This document shows, one piece after another, positions 1-13,185 of a DNA stretch of 64,000 bases; position 1 is the first letter of the stretch; each line of letters begins with the position of its first letter. The position numbers were made by a program, and so were the translations under genes. Where the stretch lies: NCBI RefSeq assembly GCF_000972845.2, contig NC_040018.1, positions 9,206,657 to 9,270,656 of the forward strand. The letters run 5' to 3'. This stretch comes from Larimichthys crocea. Lineage: Eukaryota; Chordata; Actinopteri; Sciaenidae. Under the pieces are notes generated by a model. The model made no database searches, had not been told where the DNA came from, and saw nothing but the letters and a program-made list of their open reading frames with translations.

Positions 1-918
1 CTGCACTACTTACTTTGTTTGTTTTGTTTTTGTGAGCAGAACTTTATTTTATTTTTTTATATCCTTGTGGCATCTTGAGCACTGTCATCACAAGGCTACT
101 TCAGCAAGTAGGACACATTTTGTCTGCACAGAAAACAAAACAACCATCCAAGATTCTATCTCTTCACATCCAGCCAGGTGTCGTTCATCTTCAATTCATT
201 TGTTTTGGTTCCAGTGCTCTGAAAGTTCATCATCATGGAAATATGATGAATAATAGGAAATATAATAACCGGCAAAGGCTTTACTACTGTGTGACAGCAG
301 CAGTGGATGATCAAAATTCTTGTTTGAAAAGAACATTCATTCAAATAAAGAGGATATATTTTTAAAGTTATTTCTTAGATTCATTTTTAAACACCGGCTG
401 CTGCTGCTGCTAATTTATTTTACCCTGTTCATAACGAGCACATGTAGGATTCTGATTTAAAATGCAATTTATGTTTGTGTTTCTGTCTAGATAAAACTCA
501 TACTGCATGGCTGCCCTAGAGTCAGGATCTCATACACTGATTACATATGATGGATACTGCCATGTGCAGGTTTCAGTAAGATGACAGGGAGGGAGAATGA
601 GGTAGAAATAGAACAGAAACATAAATAACCTCTTTTCTTAAGCAGAGACAGGAGAGACAAACAATAATAAATCGCATGTTGATTAATTGATTCTGATTTT
701 ATGATGGTGCTGTGTTCAATGATTTATTGTTCTTCAGGTTGTCCCCATGTTCTTTGGCAAACAGATGCTGAAATATTTCATGCTGATGAAGCTCATTTAA
801 ATTTGAGAAACAGAGACGGCGAGAAGCCAAGGGTTATCAGACATCTGCAGTGTCTCTGATTTTTAAACAAACACAGATCAGCCAGATGAAACAAATGTGA
901 AAAAGATTCAGTCACTGC

Positions 919-921
<3 letters not shown>
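1..921. other. Intergenic, no gene seen
   Basis: AT-rich DNA with short open frames only and no coding exon I can support. A short (CTG)5 run lies near 398-412. The open frames have no splice context and no recognisable family. Confidence 0.5.

Positions 922-1004
<83 letters not shown>
922..1004. repeat. (TG)n microsatellite
   Basis: An uninterrupted TG dinucleotide run of about 83 bp, with a degenerate TG continuation to about 1019. Open frames that read through it on either strand as Cys-Val or His-Thr repeats are artefacts. Confidence 0.97.
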
Positions 1005-1005
<1 letters not shown>

Positions 1006-1165
1006 GTCTGTGTGTGTGTAACCGTGTAAATGTGTGTGCATTTTTGTTTTCACTTATCTTGCTTATGTGCGAACCAACTCTAAGCGCGTTCTGCTGAATC
1101 CCCATTTTCTTTTAATCTTCACCCGCAGTTTATGCTGAGATGAAGTATAATGCACATCAATCAGG

Positions 1166-1206
1166 AACACACACAGACACACAAACACACACACACACAC
1201 ACACAC
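1166..1206. repeat. (AC)n microsatellite, interrupted
   Basis: Short AC-rich run, pure from about 1185 to 1206, with CAGACAC-type interruptions before it. Confidence 0.9.
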
Positions 1207-2984
1207 CAATGCATATATCAAAAATAAAATTAATGATATCAAACAGAGTCATAAATATGTAGATTATCTTCTTACCCGTCGCAGTGTGGAAACAAACACA
1301 CGCCTTGTCTGCACTCGCAACAAAACACATTTTGACACCAGCACAAACTGTGAGACAGGAATCAGATCACAAACCTTTGAGCACTACTTGAACTAGAGTG
1401 GTTTTCCTTCTGGTTGTGGTCTAGTAAAGTCCATTCCAGCAGGATTAAAGAGGTCTTGCTTTTTTTTTTTTTTTTCTTTGAGACTATCACTTGTAAAACA
1501 TCCAATTCTCAATGTAGCTCTAAAATATCTATTATTAGGTTGTCTCTGAGCTTGCAAAAAAAGTAGTCCTGTGAATCTTGCATCATTATAGACAGATTTA
1601 TTTAAGGAAACTACTGCCCTGCTTTAAATAAAAGGAGATCTTTACTTAGAAATCAGAGTATCGCACAAAAGCTTGAAGATATTCCTTATGTGCATTGCAT
1701 GGTGATGCTCAGGCTGTATGGCTGGAGGTGTATTAATAAAGTTTCACTTACACTTTCACTTTGTCTCTCTCTCTCACACACACACACACATAATATGCCT
1801 GCCTCTTACAAGGACACAGCTCCAAGCAGCCTCCACTGTAAAATCCCACAGAGCTCTTACCTTAAAATGGGCTTCATAATTTACGTTTGTGGGATTTTTA
1901 ACTGAGCTGGGTCCAGAAAATTTGGTAGGGGGAACAAACCTCATAAAATCCAGCAGCTTTGACACAACAGAGGATATTAAAACAGTTATTGCAGTACGTC
2001 TTGGGTGTCGTATTCTCTCATATTTAAGGGTATCCTTGAACAAATAGAAGACTGCTTATGTGACAACATTGCAAGATGCTTGGTAAATGATGAAGAAATC
2101 ACAGCGTGTGTGAGAAAGAGAAGCAGCTTAAATGTATGAGCGGGAGAGATTAAGAGAAAAAGATTTGTGCATGAACGAGCGCACTGTGTGCAGAAATATC
2201 TATCTGAACGGGTCACGTGTTTACACTGAAAGGTCTGCCAATAGGATGTGAGATAACTGACAAATCACAAGCAGATGAGCAAGAACTGTAACATCCTTGG
2301 ATAACTTTTCTGGAATACAGGACATACAAGTCGACAGTTCAACACCATTCAAGGTTCAGGCAAATTTTTTAAGGCAAATTTAAGTTTGTACTGCTCCGCT
2401 ACAGACTGCTTTATGTCTACACAGGTTCATTTCGAAACATCTGTCTAACATGCATCTGACAGAAGAGATATGCTTCAATTTTAATCAGTACAGCTGTCTG
2501 CACAGACTGCACAACTTGACGTATTTTCCTCGTGTTTTAAGCACGTAGCTGTGACCCTTGGGATATTTTTACACTTTTACACTTTTCTCTTTCTCGCGAG
2601 TACAGTTTGTGTGTTGGGCTCTAAGCACTGCCAAAACACAGTACTGTGCATGAAAGTGTAGAATGCAGAACAAGGACTGAAAACAGAGCGCTGTGTAAGG
2701 ATAGCTAGCAGTCAAACTATAGGTTGTGCAGAAATGCTTAATTCTCTGGGCCTCCACTAGTTTCTTTCTGACTAACAGACAGGCTGGAACAATCTTGAAT
2801 GCATAAAACACATCTTTTATTTTCTTTAAATGTACAGTATGTAATTTATGCTGCTGGGCATCATAACATTAACAAAATATACAGTTTGATGATGCCATGA
2901 AGTAGTGTGGATTCATGCTAGTAGTTGTCTTCATTGTTAAACAACTACTATAGCTCTATAAAAGTGGCAACCCTCATGGCTGTG
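1207..2984. other. Intergenic, no gene seen
   Basis: AT-rich unique-looking sequence with a T run near 1461-1475 and a short CA run near 1780-1793. I see no exon, RNA gene or recognisable repeat. Confidence 0.45.
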
Positions 2985-3110
2985 CAGTGATGCACAAATG
3001 CCAAAGACTGCAGTTCCTCAAATGGCCACTTGAGGCTGGCTACAGAACAAGCCACTTTCCATAAGTCCCCATACTAAAATTACCAACTTCACAGCAGTTT
3101 AGCCAGGAGG
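2985..3110. repeat. Teleost dispersed repeat fragment
   Basis: Holds the phrase CCTCAAATGGCCACTTGAGG followed by a 'cccat ... aaaatt ... cca acttcacagca' pattern. I recognise this from memory as a very common teleost dispersed repeat. No target-site duplication is visible. A family database comparison would be needed for a name. Confidence 0.45.
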
Positions 3111-4078
3111 CAGGACTGCCAAGATGTCAATTAATTAATCAATTAATGTCTATTAATGAAACTTATACAGTAAATAGCAAACACTTTTACCTGAATAAGA
3201 TTACACATTACTTTAGAACATTGTTGGGAATATTTGGGAAGATTGATTGCACAACTCAACAAAATATATGACATAGAACTAGTGTTATTGTTTTGTTCTT
3301 TGTTTTTTTGTTTTTTGTTTATCAAATTCTTAGTCGAGATGGACTTCAGTGTGACATGTGGCATATTGAAAGTGCTGTCTGTCAGCAAATATGTCACAGG
3401 ACTCTCAGAAGCCAGCTGGCCGAATAGAATGGTACCAGAACATGTAGCTGAGTCACTAACACCAGGTTGCAAAATTGTCAATTCCACATGTTTATTTGGA
3501 GATTGGAGATTTTGTTGAGTCATAGTTTGTCTGAACAGAAGCAAGTCAATGAAATTCCTGCTAATCTACACTCGACGTAAGTGATGTGTCAGTCCACTGA
3601 TTCACTTGTTTTAAAGACAGAAGAATGTAAAACTCAGTGATTACACTAATGCACTAATGAATGTCTGAAGATAATGGCTTGCCTTCTCTAAGAATGTACA
3701 CGTACTGTATGAGTGCATGTATGTCTTTGTCAGGCACACTGACAAGCTGATCCAAACTGGGAGGGTGTTCCATAATTTAATTTTTTTTTATATTATTGCC
3801 TTAGCATCGGAAAATTAGCATCGAAAATGAAAGAGACAGATGGAAAGTGCTAAAGGCAGATATAATGATCGGATTGGTTTAATGAGAAGTTTATATGGAA
3901 TCATCATATAGAAAACTGTTAGTACACTTTTTGCAAAGTTTTGCAGAGAAATGTTGAACCTGAGTTCTGGCTTATAAGATAAACTAGAAATTTTGAGTGT
4001 GCCTGACTCTGGCCCCGTCGCCCCCATACATTATTACTGACACTGCTCAGCAAATTCAGTATTAAGACAACAAGCGTT
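3111..4078. other. Intergenic, no gene seen
   Basis: AT-rich DNA. A 133-codon open frame on the minus strand (3143-3544) is of ordinary random composition with no family resemblance and no splice context. Confidence 0.45.
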
Positions 4079-4341
4079 TTTTTTCTCCTTCCTTTCCTTT
4101 TCTTACTTCCTTCCCTCCTTCCTTTCGTCGTTTTTTTCCCATACTTCCTTCTCTCCTTCCTTTCACCGTTTTTTCCTTCCTTCCTTCCTTCCTTCCTTCC
4201 TTCCTTCCTTCCTTCCTTCCTTCCTTCCTTCCTGACGTCGTTTTTTGCTTCCTTCCTTTTGTCGTTTTTTTTTCTTTCTTCCTTCCATCGTTGTTTTTCT
4301 TCCTTCCTTCCTTCCTTCCTTCCTTCCTTTCGTCGTTTTTA
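4079..4341. repeat. Mosaic (CCTT)n satellite with CGTCGTTTTT spacers
   Basis: Runs of CCTT/TTCC tetranucleotides alternate with a spacer close to CGTCGTTTTT. The spacer recurs near 4127, 4165 (variant CACCG), 4236, 4261, 4289 (variant CATCG) and 4329. The longest pure tetranucleotide block is about 4174-4232. The regular spacer makes it a compound minisatellite rather than a simple microsatellite. Confidence 0.9.
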
Positions 4342-5989
4342 TTTTAAGATAAAATTACCATTCATCACTGAAGATTGACACAATACTCACCACTATGTTA
4401 TATGTTGTAGTCATTGGTATTTATCTACAAAGCTCATGATTTAACTTGTGCTTGCATTGATCCGGAATTTGCATGGTCCAGTGCTTTAGGAACCTTGTAC
4501 CAGAACCAATCTAGGAAAGAATGCTTTTATTTATAGAACAGTCTAATAGAATAATCAACCCGTCTATTTTTAAATGTAAGCACATCTTCAGCCCTGTAAC
4601 TGACCCCAAACTTCTTGTAACTGTTAACCGAGCCTGCATTCTGTTTATTATTCTGTCTCTGTCAGTTCTTGTGGTACATTTTTCAGTGTATCCGTTTGCT
4701 TTGAGCAATGTATTTAAAGCAATCTCCATTACTCTTACAGTCAGCTGTATTATATGTAATCAATTTGAGAAGAAGCGACCTTCCTTGTTTACTTCACAGT
4801 TAGTGATTTCTGACATTTCCCATGGTACCTTGTGGCTACCCCAGAGAACAAGCCTTGAGCTACTTTCAGCTGGATTTTGGTGAAAAGGTTTTTGTTCCCT
4901 CACCCCCACACACACACAAGACCCAGTGCAGTACAGTATGTCTTGTTTCTGCAATGTATCCTATTCTATGAAGGCTCCTGTCCTTGGAGAATCCTTTTGT
5001 ATTTCTCCGTGTATGAGCTGAATGTTGGTTCAGTAGTGTCAAGGATTTTATTTAGGAATCGGACACAAATGCAGATACAATGAGGCTGAGACAGATGGTA
5101 AGGTGAAAGAGATTTGAATGAAAAGGAGTTGCAGGGCTGGAGCTCAGCAGGAGAAGGTCGGCATGCAGCAGGGGAGAACAGACTGGAAACTAAAAGGAGC
5201 AGGCAGATTGTAGAAAAGACTGAAGGCAACTGAAGAGTGCAGCCTAGAGACTAAATACTGGGCGAAGGTAGGCTACAAAGAAGAACAGCATGTGTCAGAT
5301 GAGCATCGGTTGTAAAATAGTAGAGTAGAGTAGTATATTACAGGTCTATGTGCTTTATGAAATATTTAAACCTGCATTAACTGATTTTCATGGCCACTTG
5401 GGGGCACCGGAAAGCTGTAAACACAACACTGATGTCAGATCGATATGATTGACATGTTGGCAGCAGTTGCTACAAGTTTTACCAGTTTTTTATTTGTTTG
5501 TTTGTTTGTTTTCTGGTAATGTGACAAATAAATTATACTTTAAATTACTTTATTTTTTTATTTTTTTAAATTTATGAATTATTAACTCTGAATTTAGTCT
5601 CCACCATGTCCTTGGGGAAATATTTGGCTCCTTAGCAGCTAAATGTTCCATTATGTTCACCAACTTGTCTGCTTTTTAGTGTGTTTGTTAGACAGCAGAC
5701 AGTCTGCACTGAAAACAGCTAAGAGTACATAAAAGCTAAAAGATGAAATATTAGGTCATAATTACCAATGATTTTGACACCAGTGACCCCTTTCACATAA
5801 AAGTAGTCATGTGATTCATCTTAATATGAAGATCTATCTGGTAAAGATGGCAGTCACATGGGTTTTTCTCATAGGAACCCTACCATGCCTCAAATTAATC
5901 AAATCGAATTAAATTGACTACCTTGATCTGTAATATTATTCAAATGTTGCATGTTTATTATTCATATAATATTTTGCAATATTATCATA
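4342..5989. other. Intergenic with probable old repeat remnants
   Basis: No gene is seen. The stretch 5380-5420 ('gccacttgggggca') and 5600-5750 resembles decayed teleost DNA-repeat sequence, but I cannot give boundaries. A poly-T/A-rich patch lies at 5485-5575. Confidence 0.35.
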
Positions 5990-6112
5990 GCTAGTCAGCC
6001 CTGTGATGAACTGGTGACCTGCTTAGGATGTGCTCCACCTGTCACCCAATGTCAGCTGGGATTGGCTCCAGCCCCCCGTGACTTTGATACGGATATGAAT
6101 GGATGGTTTATC
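5990..6112 (+). repeat. SINE-like repeat 3' fragment
   Basis: Reads 'cctgtgatgaactggtgacc ... cagctgggattggctccagc ... gatatgaatggatgg'. This is the distal part of the same tRNA-like teleost repeat that occurs in fuller form on the minus strand at about 13.46-13.75 kb. The tRNA-like head is missing, so this is a 5'-truncated copy. Confidence 0.65.
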
Positions 6113-6207
6113 ATTGCTAATATTAAATCATTGCTGGCAAGTTAATTTGCTTGATATTATTTTTTCCCTTTGTCATTTGTCTTTCTAAGTAATGCTACAT
6201 AATAAAG

Positions 6208-6432
6208 TGTCATGACTTTGATATGCATTTCTTTTATTTTTTATATCCCAATCTTGTTTTATGACCAAACCTGTACTATTCAGATTCTGCCTTAGTCTAG
6301 TCCTTTTGGACCTTGTTTTGGCTGTCTGGACTTTGTATTCTTGTACACTTTACTAGTAAAGACTTGTATAATTTGTACTTTTGCTTCTGAAGTCATGTAT
6401 TTGAGTTCTACTATGTTTTTTGAACTGTGACA
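6208..6432. mobile_element. 225-bp TGTCA...TGACA element (solo-LTR-like)
   Basis: The segment starts TGTCATG and ends CTGTGACA, so its termini are short inverted repeats of the LTR kind. It is flanked by TAATAAAG (6200-6207) and TAATAAG (6433-6439), a near-perfect direct repeat that fits a target-site duplication. The 3' part ('gaagtcatgtatttgagttc') resembles ends of teleost retroelements that I recall. No coding sequence is present. It could be a solo LTR of an unassigned family or a short non-autonomous element. Confidence 0.5.
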
Positions 6433-7603
6433 TAATAAGCTGGCATCTGTCAGGTTAGCAGAAATGTTTCTACTTCTACTTCATCAGCAGTAATTATAAC
6501 ACAAACATATGAGTCTTCAGTGAGCTCTTTGCCGGCCGTCGTCTTTAACTCGTTGCTCATGATTGATTGACCAGTGATTGAAAATATTATTGGTCCAAAA
6601 GGGAAGGCTGGAATAAGACATGGCTAAGGGAAGAGAGGCAGGCAACAGGTCGAACAGGTAGTCGGTCCAATAAAAACTTAAAGAACTATAAATGAGAACG
6701 TCAAGCTGTCAGACTCACAGATTAAAACAAGTAAAACTGACAGAGGGACTCCTTGTAAAACTCTGAGGCCTTGAGAAGCATCTGGAAAGTAATCAGGGAG
6801 AATACAGATGCATGTGAGGTTGAGACATCTCAGGGCAGACTCATTGGCTATCAATATATCTAGACTACATGACATAACCACTTTAGTAAGTGATGAAAAA
6901 CAACTCTTGCTCTTTCAAACAAAGAAGTGACACCAAAAGCTGGTGGCTGTGCCTGTCAAATCCCATTGTGGCTCTTCTGAAAATGCAGTCCAGATTTGTC
7001 TTGAATATGAAATAACTGAATATTACCATGTGTATGACTAGTAGTTATACTAGGTTCTTTAAAACTGTAAATTCAATTACCTGGCAAGATTTCTGAATGT
7101 TTTTTGGGGGTTTGGACGTCAAGGCACAATCTGAATAGACAGAGCCTGAATTCATTTAAATGTCAGCTCTGTCTGTGTTTTGGTGTATGTGGTTTGGCTG
7201 CTGGTGTGTGTGTGTGAGCGAGACAGAGAATGAGTAAGGTCACATATTATGTAGCTAATTCTACGTGGGAGCTGGAGTGTCTAACGTATTTATTTTTAGA
7301 TTTGTTTCCTCTTGTTTCGTTCTGACATGATTTATTAAGGAACAGGGACCATAAGTCTTTCATCCTCTTTGTCTGCAATCCTGCTCCTCTTTCTTTTTTA
7401 ACATTAAAAGGCCATTTCTGCTGTATTCATTTGATTTTCTTACATTTTACATACACGCATACAGAGGCGTACTTAACTGCATAACTGAATGAAATACCCA
7501 TTAGATGGATGTTTCAAAGAGACATGAGATGAGCAATAAAAAGCTCATATTAAGAGACATAAGTGTTAGATGTGCACAAAAACCATGCATAGGCTACTTT
7601 CAA

Positions 7604-7607
<4 letters not shown>
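6433..7607. other. Intergenic, no gene seen
   Basis: AT-rich, with no supported exon. A small GTGTGTGTGTGTGAGCGAGA patch lies near 7204. Confidence 0.45.

Positions 7608-7634
<27 letters not shown>
7608..7634. repeat. (TA)n microsatellite
   Basis: Pure TA alternation directly abutting the end of the retroelement-like block that follows, as if it grew at that element's tail. Confidence 0.9.
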
Positions 7635-7639
7635 ACTGC

Positions 7640-8000
7640 CGTTTATTTAACCACGGGAAAATGGTGGGGAGCAGTGGGCAGCAGGGGCAGGCAAACTCAC
7701 GGGGGGTTTAGTAGGCCAGGGCTGAAAGGTGCGGTAGCCGGATGGCAAGGAGGGCGAAGAGCTGGAGTCTGCAGACAGAAAGTTCAGGTAATCAGAAATT
7801 CTCAAGTAACAATTTCTCTCTAGTAGCCTGGATGATCTACCACGATGCAGTGACAATCTGGCAGTGAGCATGCAGGAGGCCATCCAATGATCCGATGCAG
7901 GTGTGCGGAGTCAGCTCCACAGCCACCCAGCAAACCACACCCATCTCTGCAAAGAGAGCACAACCCCCAGCCTCAACACACCACAATATATATTTATAAC
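7640..8000 (-). mobile_element. Retroelement-terminus-like block (possible LTR)
   Basis: On the minus strand this GC-richer block has a TATA-like TTATAAATATATATTG near 7986-8001. It has a polyadenylation hexamer AATAAA at 7642-7647, just before the TA repeat. Promoter-like and poly(A)-like signals about 350 bp apart are what a solo LTR would show. No terminal inverted repeat or target duplication is clear, so family and boundaries are uncertain. The open frames inside (for example 7647-7883 minus) have no recognisable domain. Confidence 0.35.
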
Positions 8001-8069
8001 ACCAGATCATGCAGTGAGAATAAACGCACCTCCACATGGTTTCTGTGTCTACATATTATGATAAAGCGG

Positions 8070-8117
8070 AAATGAAAAACACTTGAAATGAAAAATACTT
8101 GAAATGAAAAATACATA
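8070..8117. repeat. 16-bp tandem repeat, three copies
   Basis: Three consecutive 16-mers close to AAATGAAAAATACTTG at 8070, 8086 and 8102. The first differs at one base and the third at its last two. Confidence 0.9.
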
Positions 8118-11100
8118 CTCTATATACACCTATGAGCCAAAAATAGCTATTGGCCAATTTCTGATTCACTAATTGTCTGAGTATATATATGATGAAAAAA
8201 TAATAATATGGGCACTATAAATGACCACAGCTATGCGTAATGGTTATGCTACCAATCAGACAGTATCGAAATAGAAATATGTGTTTAAAGATGTAAAATG
8301 AATGAAATCCATTCCTGGCTAACTGTTTGAGGGTAAACCAGGTATATGTGCGAGATCCCAGTTCCACAACAACCGAGATTTTAAACAGAGTTTTAGTCTT
8401 TAACTTTATCTTTTGGTTGGTCAATATCAGATGTTTGAAAGAAGATTTTTAAAGAAGCACTGCTTTAAACTGCTTTCATCATCACCTTGTTTAGAGGCTG
8501 CACCAACACTATGAAATAGTCAAACAATCTCGGCTCATAAATTTACACTACACTAACTAATTATACCACAGTAAACGATTATTAGTCTATTACTGTGTTA
8601 AGCAAGTCTAATGTCATATGATGAGATTAGTAATGAAAGAGCAAAATATTCAATACTGATCAGTATTCATAACACGCTGACCAGGTAATCGAATACAAAT
8701 GAACTGATTAATGAGAATCAATTAAGAACAAAAGGGTCAACATTAGTTCCATGCTAACATGCACACTACTGTAGCTTCAGAGTAAATCACCTCCATGATG
8801 ATAACAAATAACTTACACCATGTTCATTCATGCATGTATAAAGAAGTTTTGTAGCTGACCTGCTGATCTCGGTGTAGAGGGGCCTGAAAGAAGTCCCTAT
8901 AAAGGATCATTCAAGAACGACTGAATTCACTGTAGAATTTAATTAGTCAGTTGAAAAGGCGTGTGTTAGCACTCAGTAAGTCCCAGAAAACCTCTAATTT
9001 AAATAAATCTTACCTTTTTTCAGCTCTCTTTCTATCTCGTGTAAAAAGTAATGCCTGTTTAAGAGATGTACCTCCCCGCAGCTTATGAAGAACTTTAAGC
9101 AAATATCCACCTTTATTCTCGTGATCTCAGTTCAATCAGTTTTGTACGTTTGAACATGTTTGTCCTAAGGTTATGGACCTAGGAACACGAGGCTTTACTC
9201 TCTGGAGTGATTAAAAGACAAAACCTAGGGCTGCCTCATTAAATGAGGAATCATGGACCGTGTGTTCTAACACAGATCAGAGAAAATATGCTTTTAGCTG
9301 TCACTTCAACAGAGCACACAATTAATCAAATATGGAATTGATCACACGTGCTCTCTTTGTCTTATGTTCTGCCTGTGTCTGTTTTTTTGTCCCACCATCT
9401 TTCTTACTTGTATATTTTAATCACTTCATGCATTCTGGACAGATTCTTTGTAAACTAATCTGACTGGATTTCTATTTAATTTTCACATCAATTTTCCAGT
9501 CTGACATTCAGATTTGTTTCAGCTGTTTTCTGTAACCAGCAGTGATTGATGAAGCATCGTCAAACAAGCATGTCAATTAAAGAAAAATGCTGATTTGAGA
9601 ATTGCCTTTATGTACAGTACAATCCACACTTAAGGCACACTTGTCACCATTTTCAGTACTGTATCCAAAGCTTTGATTGGGTCAGTCGGTTTTCCAACTC
9701 CAGATCTACTTGAATTTCTGAAAGAGAGCTATAAATAGCAATTCAGAGGTCTGTAACCATGTTATGTTTGCTGTCATCTGTTTTCACAGTAACATAGTGT
9801 AACAAAGATAAAAAGAAATACTAATGTAAAGTAAAACTTTAATACCTAGCCATAGCCATTATCACAAAACAGCTACAAATTATGACGTTGCCTTTTTAAT
9901 GCTGTATATCTCAAAAAAAAAGTTTGCTGTTTCAATTGGAAATGGAATGAACAGGCGTGTTACTTTGATCTATGGTTAGCACTATTGTAACTGGATCACG
10001 GAATATCAGCTAAACATATTCTGAACTGACAAATCACAGTTTAAACTTGTTCAATTTGACCACTGAGTAGACTGCAGAGGGCCCAAAGAAATGTTTAGAG
10101 ACCTCAATTGCATTGTGTGGTTCAATAATGATCTCGGGTCACTTATGGCTTTCTGGACTGGAAAACAAATTAAAAATTGAAGGGTTACAGTAATATGCCC
10201 TGCAAAACTGCAGGGCTATTGACTAAATGGAAGTTTTAATTATTCTGCTTGGGCCAAAACGATGTCAAATGTAAATAATACATCTGGTGTCTCATTTGGT
10301 TTGGATTATAGTGTTTTTATTTGTAAAATAGCCATTATTGAAGGGAAGAAGAAAAACATCAATATGACACATGATTTCAAACTTTTTTCTATCTAAATGA
10401 TGACTTCAAGTTATTGGATGCTCAAGGTTACAGGTTGTTAAGCTCATGCAAAAGTTCCATACATGCATCCCTTTCTCCTAGAAATGATGTTTGCAACAAA
10501 TACGTTGTCAAGGAAACCTAATTTTGATTATCTTCTATGAATATAATAAGTAAAGTAAATCTAAATGACTAAAATGTTACGTGTTTGTTTTCCAGTGGCC
10601 TTGCAATACAATACCTAGTCACCACAGCATTATTATTATTTAACTGATCACAATGTTTGACTAACCTTAACTAAGGTGCTGTTCCTGCTTCCCTGACCCT
10701 GAGACTGATCTAGATGCATACCCTGGACTCTGATGTCACTGTCCTGCACTTGAATGGATCTGGAGAGAAGCAAAAGTGGGGAGAAAAAAGGCACCATTTA
10801 GCAGCAAAACCAGTTTAGAAGAGTACAACAAGCTCGTCCCATTAAACAGCGCACTAACAGATGATGTTGTTTCTTGACAGTCACATCTTTTGGATTTCCC
10901 TGGAAAATATATCCCAAATTCTTTGCATAGAAAACAGTCCAGAGGCTGTCATGGGCAATCGAGAAAGTCAAGGTAATAGCATATAATAATAAACAACTTT
11001 TTAAAAGTTAAGACCGTTATTAGAACTGCATGACATACAATGTTTCAGAATTTTACATCTATGGCAAGATAAAAGTGTGCAAATTGTTGTTGTGTTAGTT

Positions 11101-11213
11101 AAAATTAAATAGATCATACTTTTCAAACATTAAAATGATAAAAACACAAATGGACAAATGTTATGTTGAATAAATGACCAACATGACAGTCATTGCACAC
11201 CCATCATCAATTT
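8118..11213. other. Long intergenic stretch, no gene seen
   Basis: About 3.1 kb of AT-rich DNA with stops in every frame. I see no exon, RNA gene or repeat I can name. Confidence 0.45.
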
Positions 11214-11605
11214 AAATTTTATTTATATAGCACCAAATATATAGACCAAAGATTTCCCACGTGGAGCAAGTACTTGGTGATGGAGGTAAGGAAAAACCTT
11301 TTTAACAAGCAGAAACCTTTAGTAGAATGAAGCTAATTGGTGGGCAGCCATCTGCTGTGACCAGTTGACTGTAACTTTAAACTTTAATGGAAATATGACT
11401 AAAGGTAGTAATAATCATAGAGATAGATAATCATATTAATAGTATTTGCAGTTGACATCAAGCAGTCAAGGACCACAGCAGCAGGCTCGAGCAATCACTG
11501 ATTTAACTTTGGCCATGATCTATCCAAACCTGCTGAACGAGAAAGCATAAAAGCTTATCCACCACAACCTTGTTGAGTCCAGGACGTTACATAAATGTCA
11601 CTCAC
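11214..11605 (+). repeat. Teleost dispersed repeat, copy 1
   Basis: Begins 'ttttatttatatagcaccaa', continues through 'gatggaggtaaggaaaaacc' and 'gcagccatctgctgtgacca', and ends with 'cctgctgaacgagaaagca'. This is a widely dispersed fish repeat that I know from many teleost sequences. The distal part matches the block at 19.55-19.72 kb ('cacagcagcag ... cctgctg-acgagagagcac'), so the window has two copies in the same orientation. Confidence 0.6.
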
Positions 11606-13019
11606 TCAAAGAAATCCTATGTGAACATAATCAATCCAGGAATAACATTTGTTAGCACAACATAACTGTGAAAACATGCAAACAGGTTCGGTATGTGCAG
11701 TATGAAGAGCGATCCGTCTGCATTATTTGAAGCACAAGTTGTTTTTCTCCAGAGACTAGTTAAAGCTTTTACGGAGAAACAATTTAGATACATCTATGAG
11801 TTGTTGTTTTTTTGTCTCTTTTTTTCAGTTTTTCCTTTTGAAAATACACGTCCCCATATACAAATAATTTAAGAATATTCAGACAGTCTTTCCTTCTTTC
11901 CACAGTTACTGTCTACAATCAGTTTACAGCATACCTCATGTGGAGATATTGTTATTCTGTAACATGTAAGCCCACTCAACAGTGCAAAACAGTATACTCA
12001 TTAAAAAAGTTCGACTATTGTCATATTTTGTGAAATGTCAGTGGTGTACACGTTAGTTCCTCTTTATTCAATGCTGAGCCCACAGGTCATTAATATAGCT
12101 GCCAGTTTCTGCCTGCCAAATCCCGGTTTACACATATTTACCTATGCACGATTAGGTAGCGTGCATTGTTCCTGCTGTGCAATCTCCATCTACTGCCAGT
12201 GGTTAGTGTGTATCATCCAATTGTTTTACATGGGGGTGTAGCATGTAATCAGAAGCATGACAGCCTGGATTTATAAATTACAAAAGCTTATTGAGATCCT
12301 GAGCCAGCAACGAAAATAAACACATATAGTTATTATAGATTTCTTATTTGAATCCCTTCTCTCGAACAAACACGCCACCTTTAATCTCTGCAGCTCGATT
12401 TAGGGCTGTTTCTGTGTTGTAGCTCTGAGTGGAGCCAAAAAGAGGTCATTGTTCTGATTAAGCAGTGTCTTAACCCCGTGTGCATGTGACCACTTAACTC
12501 TTAAAGATTCAATAAATGGGTGAAATAATCATAAATAGGTGCTCTTTGTCTCTTCTGTGTCTTCATCTGTTGATTTCCCCAGTGACTGATAATAGGCACA
12601 TGAAGAGGATGTGCATGACCAGTCACCTTCTCTGAAGACAATTGTCAGCTTAACTACCCCATAACTGCATTTTCAATATTGATCAATAGCGAGTGCTGCA
12701 CCACCACGCGCAATTTAAAACACAGACAAGCACGTGTACGTCTGCAGGGAGACAGAAGAGACAGAGGGGGTTGGGAATAAAGTGAGCAAACAACGTGGCA
12801 GGTGATGGAAGGATTTTTCCATGCTTCAGTCTGTGTGTCGGTGTTGTTGTAAGAGTTGCACTGGAAATAATTTGCTGCAGCATTGCAGTGGTGTAGTGGG
12901 GAGTTGCTCTGAGAGCAGCCATCTCACCTCACTCATTAGTGGGAGTAATGAATCGCTGACTATAGATCAGTGTCAAGGGGCTACTCCACTCTGCCCACTG
13001 AATCGATCTGCACTGTAGG
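11606..13019. other. Intergenic, no gene seen
   Basis: AT-rich DNA with no supported exon. The open frames here are short and lack any family resemblance. Confidence 0.4.
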
Positions 13020-13185
13020 TGTGTAGGTGTGCGCACTATCGTGGATGTACGTGTTTGTTTCTGTCAATATGTGTACATGTCTGCATGTATGTGTGTTCAA
13101 CTGTGTGAATATGTGTGTGTATGTATGTGAGTGTATAAAAGCAAGATTACGTCCCATGCCGTGAAACAAACAATTGCCATTATCC

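Noticed and set aside
4521..4883. 120-codon plus-strand frame
   Set aside because: Random composition, no conserved motif, and ends in unique intergenic DNA without splice or poly(A) context.
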